The notes under the pieces were generated by a model. It was not told the DNA's origin. It searched no databases and saw only the letters and a list, made by a program, of their open reading frames with translations. The translations under genes were made by a program, and so were the position numbers. A DNA stretch of 64,000 nucleotides from Hymenobacter sediminis (GTDB taxonomy: Bacteria > Bacteroidota > Bacteroidia > Cytophagales > Hymenobacteraceae): contig NZ_QKNS01000009.1 of NCBI RefSeq assembly GCF_003231285.1, forward strand, positions 124,001-188,000, in the 5' to 3' direction. Shown piece by piece: positions 53,602 through 62,159 of this stretch (its first letter is position 1; each line of letters begins with the position of its first letter).

Positions 53602-54879
53602 TTAGGTTTTTTGCTTTTTCTTCTTGGCAGCCGGGAACAGAATGTTATTCAAAATAAGCCGGTAGCCAGGAGAGTTAGGATGCAGGGCTAAGTCGGTAGG
53701 TTCTTCTTCGACAAAGTGCTGGTAGTCCTCGGGGTCGTGGCCGCCGTAAAACGTCCAGGTGCCCTTGCCGAGCGTGCCGTGCATGTAGCGTACCTCACCC
53801 GAGGCCTTGTTGTCGCCCATCACCACCACGTCGGGCTTAATCAGGGACTTACGGAAGGCTGTGGTCTGGCCCATAAACCCTTTAACGGTACGCTCATGAT
53901 TCTGAGTGAGCATGGTGGGCACGGGGTCGTATTTGGCCGAAAACGTAAAGAGCTGAAAGTAGTCGTTGTCTTCGTACACGCGTCGCTCCCGCGGATCCAT
54001 ATCAATGTCGGAGTACTCATACTCCATGGGGTCGCGCACCAGATGGAAGTTCTGGAAAGCCAGAGTGCGGTTAAAATTGAGCTTCTGCTGCGCCGCCGGA
54101 TCGGCAGGGTCGCCGTCGTACATGCTTTCCACCATATCAATTCCTAGCCCCGCCAGCGCAATATCGTAGGAGTCGGTGGCGGAGCACATGGCAAACTGAA
54201 AGCCGCCGCCGGCAATAAATTCCTGCATCTTCACCACCACCGCGGCCTTCATCTGGCTGACCTTGCTGAACCCATTGCGCTTGGCAGTAGCTTCCGACTC
54301 GCGTTGCTGCTGCTGATACCAAGGGCGGCTGCTGTAGCTGCGATAGAACTTGCCGTACTGGCCCGTAAAGTCTTCGTGGTGGAGGTGAAGCCAATCGTAC
54401 TTGGGCAGGTCGCCGCGCAGTACTTCGTCGTCGTAAATCTGGGTGTAGGGAATTTCGGCGTAGGTCAGCACCAGGGTTACGGCGTCGTCCCAGGGCTGCT
54501 TGCCCTTGGGCGTGTACACGGCAATCTTAGGCACCTTCTCCAGCTTCATCACGTCCATGTTGGCGTTGGGGTCAGCTATTTCAGAGAGGATGCTGGTGTA
54601 TTGAGCCTCACTGATTACCTGGTAGGTCACGCCGCGTACGGCCAGCTCGTTTTCGGCACCGGGAGCCACCGCGCAGGCAAAGGACCCGCCCCGATAATTC
54701 AGCAGCCAGTCCACTTCCACCTGCTTGCCTAGCAGCCAGTAAGCGGCCCCATAAGCTTTCAGGTGTTCCTTCTGGGTGTTATCCATCGGGATGAAAATGT
54801 GGTTGGCCCAAGCTGCCAGGGGCCGAAGCGCCATGGCTGCCAGCAGCAGAAGCAGAGCAAACAGACGAGAAAGGATCAT
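53602..54879 (-). CDS. Secreted protein of the family often labelled asparagine synthetase B
   Basis: This 425-residue protein has a signal peptide (MILSRLFALLLLLAAMALRPLAAWA) and then HIFIPMDNTQKEHLKAYG, AYWLL and VDWLLNYRGGSF. In Bacteroidota, close matches are often named asparagine synthetase B, but there is no N-terminal Cys nucleophile, no ATP pyrophosphatase motif, and the protein is exported. So that name is doubtful. The later part (GGGFQFAMCSATDSYDIALAGLG, then GDNKASGEVRYMHGTLGKG, FYGGHDPEDY) suggests a class I amidotransferase-like or ThuA-like fold. Function unknown. Confidence 0.78.
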   Translation of the reverse strand: MILSRLFALLLLLAAMALRPLAAWANHIFIPMDNTQKEHLKAYGAAYWLLGKQVEVDWLLNYRGGSFACAVAPGAENELAVRGVTYQVISEAQYTSILSEIADPNANMDVMKLEKVPKIAVYTPKGKQPWDDAVTLVLTYAEIPYTQIYDDEVLRGDLPKYDWLHLHHEDFTGQYGKFYRSYSSRPWYQQQQRESEATAKRNGFSKVSQMKAAVVVKMQEFIAGGGFQFAMCSATDSYDIALAGLGIDMVESMYDGDPADPAAQQKLNFNRTLAFQNFHLVRDPMEYEYSDIDMDPRERRVYEDNDYFQLFTFSAKYDPVPTMLTQNHERTVKGFMGQTTAFRKSLIKPDVVVMGDNKASGEVRYMHGTLGKGTWTFYGGHDPEDYQHFVEEEPTDLALHPNSPGYRLILNNILFPAAKKKKQKT

Positions 54880-55132
54880 ATTATACAGGCAAAAGGGGGA
54901 GTCTGCAGCAAGGCTTTACCGCTGACGGTGAGGTAGTAGATGAACACCGGCTATGGAAGCTGCATTGTCAGAAAAATCCGTTTCTATGCGTACTTCTAAA
55001 GGTAGCAAATGCCGGTGGGAGTTTACGTGAAACCGCTTACCTTGCACGACCGGTGGCGGTGACCTAGGGCCATTCGCCGGCCAGATAAAGCCGCCTACCA
55101 TCTCCTGCCCGCGCTTACCCGCTGCCCTTCCT

Positions 55133-56371
55133 ATGCATCTGCTGGAAAACATCAAAGAGGCTTTTCGTTCCATCAAAAGCAACCTGCTGCGCACCATCCT
55201 GACGGCCCTCATCGTGAGCATCGGCATTATGTCGCTGGTAGGCATCCTGACGGCCATTGATGTAATGAAATCCTCCCTGAATCAGACGTTTGCCAGTCTG
55301 GGGGCTAACTCCTTTGAGATGAAGGCCAAGGGGTATAATAACCGCTCCCGACGGGGTGGGGTGAAAGGCAAGCTATACCCACCCATTACGCTGCTGCAGG
55401 CCAAAAAGTATAAACAGGCTTTGGGCGACGAAGCGCAGGTAGGCGTGTCAGCTTTTATTTCGGGCGCTACCGAGGTAAAGGCCAACGGCAAAAAAACGAA
55501 CCCCAATATTCAGGTCGTGGCCGGCGACGAAAATTACCTCCGCATCCAGAGCTATAATCTGGGTACGGGACGGACATTCTCACCACTAGAGCTGAACAAC
55601 GGCACCAACGTAGCCATTATTGGATCCGAAGTGAAAGATAAGCTTTATGCCTCGGGCAACGCGCTGAACAAGTACGTGTACCTGATGGGCCGCCGGTTTC
55701 TAGTAGTGGGGGTGCTAGAGAAAAGCGGCAGTAGTGGCCAGGGTGGCGGCGCCGACCGGCTGGTGCTGATTCCCTTGGAAACGGGCAATCAGCTACCCCG
55801 TCAGCGTGAGCTAACCTTCGATGTGAAAACGGCCACGTCCAACCCCGGCGAGCTGAACTACCTCACCGGGCAGGCCACTGGCATTATGCGTGCCGTGCGC
55901 CACGATGCCTTGGGCCAGGAAGACAGCTTTGAGGTAGAGCGTTCCGACTCCTTGGCAGCTAAGCTGGATGAACTTTCCGGGGGGCTGAAGATAGGCGGGT
56001 TCCTGGTTGGTTTTATAACCCTGCTCGGTGCCAGCATCGCCCTTATGAATATCATGATGGTGTCGGTTACGGAGCGCACCCGCGAGATTGGGATTCGCAA
56101 GGCACTAGGCGCTACTTCCTTTCAGATCCGTCAGCAGTTCCTTATTGAGGCTATTGTAATTTGCGTGATGGGCGGTCTGTTAGGCATTGTGCTGGGGGTA
56201 GGCGGTGGCAACCTGCTCACCGTGTTTATGGAGCAGGGAGGTTTTATTGTGCCTTGGCTTTGGATGTCGCTTGGGTTGCTGATCTGCGTGACGGTAGGCC
56301 TTGCCTCAGGTTATTACCCGGCCAGCAAAGCCGCCGCCCTCGACCCTATTGAGTCGCTCCGCTTCGAGTAG
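55133..56371 (+). CDS. ABC transporter permease, MacB/FtsX type
   Basis: This 412-residue inner-membrane protein has an N-terminal helix (LRTILTALIVSIGIMSLVGILTAI), a large periplasmic MacB-like domain (about 50-275), and three C-terminal helices with the FtsX signature ERTREIGIRKALGA. It ends DPIESLRFE, as MacB-type permeases do. The ATPase gene is not adjacent, so the partner is elsewhere. Likely exports lipoproteins, peptides or drugs. Confidence 0.92.
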   Translation: MHLLENIKEAFRSIKSNLLRTILTALIVSIGIMSLVGILTAIDVMKSSLNQTFASLGANSFEMKAKGYNNRSRRGGVKGKLYPPITLLQAKKYKQALGDEAQVGVSAFISGATEVKANGKKTNPNIQVVAGDENYLRIQSYNLGTGRTFSPLELNNGTNVAIIGSEVKDKLYASGNALNKYVYLMGRRFLVVGVLEKSGSSGQGGGADRLVLIPLETGNQLPRQRELTFDVKTATSNPGELNYLTGQATGIMRAVRHDALGQEDSFEVERSDSLAAKLDELSGGLKIGGFLVGFITLLGASIALMNIMMVSVTERTREIGIRKALGATSFQIRQQFLIEAIVICVMGGLLGIVLGVGGGNLLTVFMEQGGFIVPWLWMSLGLLICVTVGLASGYYPASKAAALDPIESLRFE

Positions 56372-57203
56372 AAACAGGGGTAGGAGGGAGCTCAGAAGTA
56401 ACGCCACCGGATGGGTTTGCATCTGGGTGGGACGCGCCTTGCAGTGGGTTGGAGGCTCAGGTATGGGGTAGTATAGAGAGAAGCGGATCCACGTTATACA
56501 TGTGCCATCCCAAAGCCCAGCGTTTAGGTTCTTTAAGTCCGCTCGCTCAACAATGGCAGCGGCTGGCGCGTCAGCTAACAGTCCATTATTAACTATAAGC
56601 TTGGTGTAGAAAAATCAATAGCCAGCCCCAGCGAATACCTTACAACGTGGTGCTACAGTACTCTTGTGAGCGAGGTAATGGCAGAGCACTGACAGTGGAC
56701 GAACTGGTATTACTACAAAGTGCTCCTGAACAATAGCTGCCGGTCGTCTTCGCAACTTATACAGGCATGCCATGGCCTAAATGCGTCGGCAACCTGTCAT
56801 TTAGAGTTCAACCCTCGCACAGCCTGTCACCTTACGTAGGGTAAGCCAACAACTGCAGGAAGCACTAGCTGATGTAGTAGCTGAGCACAGTAACAAAGCC
56901 GCTACTATCGCCTCATGCAACTGAACAATGCAGCCTGACGGGATGGAAGACTATTTTTAGAAATGGGTCGACTCTCGATATAGCAGCAGCTAGAATAAAA
57001 GTCTTTATCGCAGAAACTAATGCCCTGGCTTGATAGCGTACTCAGGATATGTAATGCGTTATGATTTCGAGTTTCTACAGATATATACCTAGTTTATATG
57101 ATCAGTTAACCGGAACTAAAGCAGCGCGAGCTGTAGGTTTCAATGCAATCTATGTCAATCATCAGTTACGAATAAAAATGCGCGAGATTTTAAATGATAA
57201 TTG
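56372..57203. other. Long non-coding stretch, AT-rich at the right
   Basis: About 830 bases between the permease and the XRE-like gene. From about 56580 to 57200 AT content rises. No credible gene, tRNA or complete transposon is seen; the frame open from 57061 is upstream of the -7 box and not counted as coding. Confidence 0.5.
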
Positions 57204-57211
57204 TACATTTG
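57204..57211 (+). promoter_or_regulatory. -7 box (TACATTTG)
   Basis: Full TANNTTTG match, 20 bases before the ATG at 57232. It supports that start over the upstream open frame. Confidence 0.55.
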
Positions 57212-57231
57212 TATATAATAAGCATTTGGTT

Positions 57232-57852
57232 ATGGCAAGCACTGAAACAGTAGGACAACGATTTGTAGCCTTGATTTCTCATTTGGGGATATCAAAGAAT
57301 GCATTTGCCACATCCCTGGATAAGACTGCTACCGTAATACAACATTTGGTAGAAGAAAGGAATAAGCCAGGTTTTGACCTTTTGTGTAAGGTATTTGAGG
57401 TTTATCCATATATATCAAAAGATTGGCTGTTGCAAGGTGTGGGACCTATGTTAAATACGGAAGGAGCACCAGCACCAGCACCAGCACCAGCAGTGTCTTC
57501 TACCATTCCATTGGCTGTTGAAGAAAGTGTGGCTCCTGTTTCAGTTTCACCTGAAGTTGCTGCTATACCAGTAGAAAATACGGCACCTGCGGCTCCCGTT
57601 ACAGCTCCAACTGCTGTTCCGGTAAGCTCACCAGTTGCTCCTGCTCAGCCACAAGCTATAACGGAACCAACTCTGGGCGCCGCGGCCCCCACGCCAGCTA
57701 CTACCCCCGATACCAGTTGGCAAACGGCGCTTTATACCCAGCAGATGGCTCACCAACTGGCCCTAGCTGAATTGCGCAACCAGCATTTGCAAGAGCAGCA
57801 GCGTCTGATGCAGCAAATGATGGATTTAATGCAGCGCCAGCTTACTCGATAG
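57232..57852 (+). CDS. XRE-like regulator with Pro/Ala-rich repeat and C-terminal coiled coil
   Basis: The ATG at 57232 gives 206 residues. Residues about 5-70 (TVGQRFVALISHLGISKNAFATSLDKTATVIQHLVEERNKPGFD) form a helix-turn-helix-like region of the XRE class. Residues about 78-88 are repeated Ala-Pro, encoded by tandem AGCACC units at 57465-57493. A Pro/Ala/Val-rich linker follows, then a Gln/Leu-rich coiled coil. The first half is AT-rich and the second half GC-rich like the chromosome. Function unknown; probably DNA-binding. Confidence 0.75.
   Translation: MASTETVGQRFVALISHLGISKNAFATSLDKTATVIQHLVEERNKPGFDLLCKVFEVYPYISKDWLLQGVGPMLNTEGAPAPAPAPAVSSTIPLAVEESVAPVSVSPEVAAIPVENTAPAAPVTAPTAVPVSSPVAPAQPQAITEPTLGAAAPTPATTPDTSWQTALYTQQMAHQLALAELRNQHLQEQQRLMQQMMDLMQRQLTR
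57465..57493 (+). repeat. Tandem AGCACC hexanucleotide repeat
   Basis: Four perfect AGCACC units plus a partial fifth, in frame in the XRE-like gene. Each unit adds an Ala-Pro pair, so slippage would alter length without frameshift. Confidence 0.8.
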
Positions 57853-57874
57853 CCAAATATATCTGGCGATATAA

Positions 57875-57914
57875 TGCAAAAGCACCCGACCACTTATGGT
57901 CGGGTGCTTTTGCA
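57875..57914. terminator. Bidirectional terminator
   Basis: A perfect 17-bp inverted repeat with a 6-base loop (acttat) between the convergent XRE-like gene and mtaB. The outer bases pair TGCAAAAG with CTTTTGCA. Confidence 0.88.
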
Positions 57915-57933
57915 TTTGGGTAAAATGGGTGAT

Positions 57934-59274
57934 TTAGTGCTGAAAGACTTCAACGCCAACCTCTTCTGCTTCCATCAGATTCTGTGGGTTAACAGTCGTC
58001 AGGCGTAAGCGCTTCATTTCCCCAACTAAGATGGGGTCGTACTTGGCCGTAACGCGGATGTAGTTTGGCGTGAAGCCTTCCATCTGTCCGTTGGTTACGT
58101 CGTCTTCAAACAGCACCTGGGTTTCGGCGCCTACGTGCTGCTCGTAGAAGTAACGTTTTTTCTTTTCTGAGAGGCTGCGCAGTTGAGTGGTGCGCTCGTG
58201 GCGGTGGCGGTCCTGCACACGGCCAGGAAGGGTAGGGGCCAGTGTATTTTCACGCTCTGAGTACGGAAATACGTGCAGGTAGCTTACGTCTAGGTCGTTT
58301 AGGAACTGGTAGGTTTCCAAAAAGTCCGCTTCCGTTTCGCCGGGGAAGCCCACAATGACATCAACCCCAATGCAGGCGTGGGGCATTACCTCCTTGATAA
58401 GAGCGACGCGCTCCTGGTACAACTCACGACGGTAGCGGCGGCGCATCAGGCCCAAAATCTTGTTGGAGCCCGACTGCAGCGGAATATGGAAGTGGGGCAT
58501 AAACCGCTTCGACTGCGCCACAAACCGAATAATCTCGTCGGAAAGCAGGTTTGGCTCACAGCTGCTAATGCGGAACCGCTCAATGCCTTCTACCTCATCG
58601 AGGGCGCGCACCAAGTCGGAGAAGTTCTCCTTCCGCTCGCGTTCCGGGCCCTGCAGGCCAAAGTCGCCAAGGTTTACACCAGTCAGCACAATTTCCTTTA
58701 CCCCGGTTTCAGCCAGCTTTTCTACCCGCTCCACCACGCTTTGCACTGAGTTGGAGCGGCTCTTGCCTCGGGCCAGCGGAATAGTGCAGAACGAGCAGGA
58801 GTAGTCGCAGCCGTCCTGCACTTTCAGGAAGGTGCGGGTACGGTCGCCGTAGCTGTGAGCGGCATGAAATTCGGTAGCTTCGGAAATAGGCGAGGCAAAT
58901 ACCTGTCCTGGCTGTCCGGCCGCAGGTTTCTGAAAGCCCGCCAGCGTTTCTACCAGCTGAAACTTTTCGGCCGCGCCCAATACGGCGTGCACGCCCGGGA
59001 TTTCAGCAATTTCCTGGGGTTTAAGCTGAGCGTAGCAGCCCACAATGGCCACAAACGCCTCGGGGTTGTGTTTCAGGGCTTCCTTCACCACCTTGCGGCA
59101 CTTGCGGTCGGCGTGGTCCGTGACAGAGCAGGTATTGATGACGTAGATATCGGCTGCATCCTCAAAGGCCGCTTTCACGAAGCCATGCTCCTCAAACTGC
59201 CGGCCAATAGCCGAGGTTTCGGAGAAGTTGAGCTTGCAGCCCAACGTATAAAAGGCAACTTTTCTGGTTTCCAT
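57934..59274 (-). CDS. mtaB: tRNA t6A methylthiotransferase
   Basis: The start at 59274 (METRKVAFYTLGCKLNF) is preferred to the 59286 alternative, which overlaps the -7 box. The 446-residue enzyme has YTLGCKLNFSE, NTCSVTDHADRKCR and GCYAQL for the MTTase [4Fe-4S] cluster, and CDYSCSFC for the radical SAM cluster. TGCKLN-type starts distinguish MtaB from MiaB. It converts t6A37 to ms2t6A37 in tRNAs reading ANN codons. Confidence 0.93.
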   Translation of the reverse strand: METRKVAFYTLGCKLNFSETSAIGRQFEEHGFVKAAFEDAADIYVINTCSVTDHADRKCRKVVKEALKHNPEAFVAIVGCYAQLKPQEIAEIPGVHAVLGAAEKFQLVETLAGFQKPAAGQPGQVFASPISEATEFHAAHSYGDRTRTFLKVQDGCDYSCSFCTIPLARGKSRSNSVQSVVERVEKLAETGVKEIVLTGVNLGDFGLQGPERERKENFSDLVRALDEVEGIERFRISSCEPNLLSDEIIRFVAQSKRFMPHFHIPLQSGSNKILGLMRRRYRRELYQERVALIKEVMPHACIGVDVIVGFPGETEADFLETYQFLNDLDVSYLHVFPYSERENTLAPTLPGRVQDRHRHERTTQLRSLSEKKKRYFYEQHVGAETQVLFEDDVTNGQMEGFTPNYIRVTAKYDPILVGEMKRLRLTTVNPQNLMEAEEVGVEVFQH

Positions 59275-59285
59275 AAGCAAGACCA

Positions 59286-59293
59286 CAAAGATA
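59286..59293 (-). promoter_or_regulatory. -7 box (TATCTTTG) of mtaB
   Basis: Full TANNTTTG match on the minus strand, 11 bases before the ATG at 59274, implying a very short leader. Confidence 0.55.
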
Positions 59294-59528
59294 CTACGCC
59301 GGGTTGGATAGCGCGCACCACACGCAGTGAAAGGCAGAACAGGCCAGCCGGGGTGAAACGTTTCGGGCTTTATTTACTACCCCCGATTTTTCCGGGAAGG
59401 CCTGATGCTATTCAGGCGGAAAGTCGCCATTTGATTCTGGAGTGGTATAGCCTGTACTTGATGACGTAGCCACACGGACGGGTTGAATAGATGATGAAAA
59501 CCGCCCGCGGCTACGAAGCAAATAACAT

Positions 59529-59912
59529 TTATTCCGTACTGCCCTCCTCAACCATGGGCAGCCGGCCTTTAATCATCAGGATCAGGCCCGGTAAATCGAG
59601 AGGCTTTAGTTCGCGAGCCGTCAGAAATACCTGCCACGCAGTTGCGTTGGTTTCGCGCCTGAATATGGCCGGTAAGGGTTCAGCAAGTAACGAGGGGTAG
59701 CGCTGGCGCAACTCATCGCGGTGCAGGAAAGTAGTGTTTACCGGCAAATCTCGCAGAAAGGTGCGCCACTCGGGCCGCATGCTGGTAGCCCCATACGTAA
59801 CGGCACAAAGGGAACAGGCATACGTAGCCGGCGACAGGGTTTTGTGTAGCGTGTCCAAGGCGCTATTCAGAAGTCCTGAATCAGCGTTATAGACGAATAG
59901 GAGTTCAGCCAT
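59529..59912 (-). CDS. Conserved hypothetical protein with CxxC motif
   Basis: This 127-residue protein (MAELLFVYNADSGLLNSALDTLHKTLSPATY) has a CSLC pair in ACSLCAVTYGATSM. Proteins of this layout are found in many bacteria, sometimes misnamed GTPase; no P-loop is present. It may be a thioredoxin-like or metal-binding protein. Same strand as mtaB, 255 bases from its start. Confidence 0.72.
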   Translation of the reverse strand: MAELLFVYNADSGLLNSALDTLHKTLSPATYACSLCAVTYGATSMRPEWRTFLRDLPVNTTFLHRDELRQRYPSLLAEPLPAIFRRETNATAWQVFLTARELKPLDLPGLILMIKGRLPMVEEGSTE

Positions 59913-60011
59913 TGCGCAGCTTTCCAGAGGTAGAAAAATAACTCGGCTAGCGACCTTCTATTAATACTATACTATAAGGAGTCCACGTCTGTAATAAGCA
60001 GGGAGTACCAG

Positions 60012-61871
60012 CTACTTTTTAAGATAGTCCGCGAAAGACGTTTGCTCATACGCTTCGCCGAGTTCCAGTTGTGCCTTCGTGGGTTTGCCCGTGCGTTTTA
60101 TTTCCCGCCGGGCTACGTTATCGAAGGTGACAGTACCGGCCGGAGTTGCTACCCCAAAACCATCGGTAAAGCAGTAAAAGGCAGCTCCACCAGGCCAGGC
60201 AGGTGGGGAAGGTGCCAGTAGGTCGCGGCTCCAGGAGAAGCCGGTAGCTGGCAGCTGCAGCTGGTTCAGTAGGGTAGCGGGCACATCAGTTTGGCTGCCG
60301 TAGGTAGCAATGCTACGCCCGCGTACCGCAGGTTTCAGAGCCCCACCAGTAAGCAAAAGTGGAATCCGGAACTTGGCGGGGGCGTGGTTGGGCGTATTGC
60401 CGGGCTGATGGTGGCCGTGGTCGGCAACCAGAACCACCAGCGTATTTGCCCACCACGGCTGTCGGCTGGCCTGCCGCAGAAATTGACCCAGCACGTGGTC
60501 AGTATAATACACAGAGTTGCGAAACTGGGCTGCTTCGCTCTCGCCCGGAAAGCGGGTGGGCATAGGTACATCGAAGGGCTCGTGACTGCTCAGGGTAAAG
60601 GCTGTCACGAAAAAAGGGGCACGTTGCCGGGGTAGTTCCCGCAGCATGCGGGTCAGCAGCACATGGTCGTGGGCGCCCCATTTGGAGTTCTGGTCACGCC
60701 GGGCAAAATCGGCGCGCTCCGTAAACCGCTCATAGCCGGCCGTCACGAGGTAGCTTTTCATGTTGGCGAAGGCCAGTTCCCCCCCGTGATAGTAGGCAGT
60801 GGAGTAGCCTTGTCCGCGCAGCACCCGAGCTAGGTGCGGGAGCTGCTCCGTTTTGCGCGGCGACTTGATAATGCTGGTCGTGGGCTGGTTGGGGTAGCCG
60901 GAGAGTAGGGCCACCAGACCTTTCTGGCTCCGGTCGCCAGCCGCATACAGGTTCCGGAACGAAACCCCTACCTGGCTTAGGCTGTCGAGGGTAGGAGTTA
61001 CGCCCCGCTCACCACCCAGGTGGCCCACCAGCTTGCCCGTGAAGCTTTCCAGGATAATAAATAACACGTTGGGCCGCGTGGTTTGCAGCAGGGAAACCGT
61101 ATCGGGCCCGGTGGGGGCATAGAGCTGTTGGGTGAGGCGGGTAGCGGTAGAATCGGGCAGGAATTGGTAGGGGTTAGGCCCTGCGTTCTGCATCCGTAGC
61201 GAGTTGACCACGTTCCAGGGAACATTCACGGCCGCGTGGTTAGCGTAAGGCCGATCCGAGAAATACACGTCGCTTTGGTTTACTGGAATTTGCTGCACAC
61301 CCCCGCGCATAGGCACCACCAGCAAGGCCAAGTATAGCAAGCCGGCCAGCGTCGCTCGTCCCCGCCCAAAAGCGGGCGGCAATGCCGGCAACGGGCCTAC
61401 TACTTTTTTATATAGAAACCAGCCTAGCCGTAATAGTAGCCCCAGGAGGGCCAGCAGCGTAACTACCGGCGCACTACCCGCTGATGCGGCCATTTCCTGC
61501 GGAGTGCTTAAATATTGGAGGGGGGTAGCATCGAGCCGGAAGCCCCAGGCACTATATAATTCCAGGTCAGCTATGGTAAGCATGCCCACAATTATACCCA
61601 GCGCCGTAGTAAAGAACCGAACTGCTTTTTCCAGCGGGAAACGTGGGCCCGCCAAGCTGCTTACTACAAAAAGGAAGAATGGTGCAGCACACATATAGGC
61701 CGTGGCTGCCGCGTCGAGGCGCAGGCCGTAGCCGAATATGCCTGCTACCGTTGTGCCTGGCAATGCCTGCGTTTGGTCCCAATGATAGGCAACGAAGAAG
61801 GCTTTGGCCAAAATAAAGTAAGCCAGCCAGAACAGGAAATAGCGTGGCTGGAACGCAAAGCGGTTTTTCAC
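60012..61871 (-). CDS. LtaS-like membrane sulfatase / phosphoglycerol transferase
   Basis: The start is GTG at 61871, 4 bases after a consensus -7 box; the ATG at 61892 lies within that box region. The 619-residue protein has about five N-terminal helices, then an alkaline-phosphatase-like periplasmic domain. The metal Glu is in LESFTGK, the nucleophile Ser is probably in GDRSQKGLVALLSGYP and the Asp-His pair in LVADHGHH. The family transfers phosphoglycerol or phosphoethanolamine to envelope glycans. Substrate unknown here. Confidence 0.88.
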   Translation of the reverse strand: MKNRFAFQPRYFLFWLAYFILAKAFFVAYHWDQTQALPGTTVAGIFGYGLRLDAAATAYMCAAPFFLFVVSSLAGPRFPLEKAVRFFTTALGIIVGMLTIADLELYSAWGFRLDATPLQYLSTPQEMAASAGSAPVVTLLALLGLLLRLGWFLYKKVVGPLPALPPAFGRGRATLAGLLYLALLVVPMRGGVQQIPVNQSDVYFSDRPYANHAAVNVPWNVVNSLRMQNAGPNPYQFLPDSTATRLTQQLYAPTGPDTVSLLQTTRPNVLFIILESFTGKLVGHLGGERGVTPTLDSLSQVGVSFRNLYAAGDRSQKGLVALLSGYPNQPTTSIIKSPRKTEQLPHLARVLRGQGYSTAYYHGGELAFANMKSYLVTAGYERFTERADFARRDQNSKWGAHDHVLLTRMLRELPRQRAPFFVTAFTLSSHEPFDVPMPTRFPGESEAAQFRNSVYYTDHVLGQFLRQASRQPWWANTLVVLVADHGHHQPGNTPNHAPAKFRIPLLLTGGALKPAVRGRSIATYGSQTDVPATLLNQLQLPATGFSWSRDLLAPSPPAWPGGAAFYCFTDGFGVATPAGTVTFDNVARREIKRTGKPTKAQLELGEAYEQTSFADYLKK

Positions 61872-61875
61872 CCCG

Positions 61876-61883
61876 CAAAGGTA
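61876..61883 (-). promoter_or_regulatory. -7 box (TACCTTTG), leaderless arrangement
   Basis: Full TANNTTTG match on the minus strand with 4 bases (CGGG) before the GTG start. Confidence 0.6.
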
Positions 61884-62109
61884 GGCGGCCAACTTTATTC
61901 ATTTGCCTGAAGCACTGAGCTAGGCCTGTTATAGATTATATTGGCGCCTATAGGATATAGAGCTTCTAAAGGGGGTAGGTTTGTTAAAAAAAGTAATCTT
62001 TGAATAATATACCCTTGCTGAGAGGGTGTATGAATGAGTAAATCATCTATTTTTTCGTTTACAGCACTAAAAATCGAAGGGGGTAGTGAGAAAAAACGTT
62101 GCAACGTCA

Positions 62110-62117
62110 TACCTTTG
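62110..62117 (+). promoter_or_regulatory. -7 box (TACCTTTG) of glnA
   Basis: Full TANNTTTG match, 42 bases upstream of the glutamine synthetase start. Confidence 0.6.
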
Positions 62118-62159
62118 ACCCAATAAAAACTCTGAATTTCTCTCACGCCTACTTTCAGC

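Noticed and set aside
56372..57060. Decayed insertion sequence in the AT-rich gap
   Set aside because: No terminal inverted repeats, target duplication or transposase fragments could be read.
57465..57493. Short repeat as a CRISPR array
   Set aside because: Contiguous 6-base units without spacers, inside a coding frame; no cas genes.
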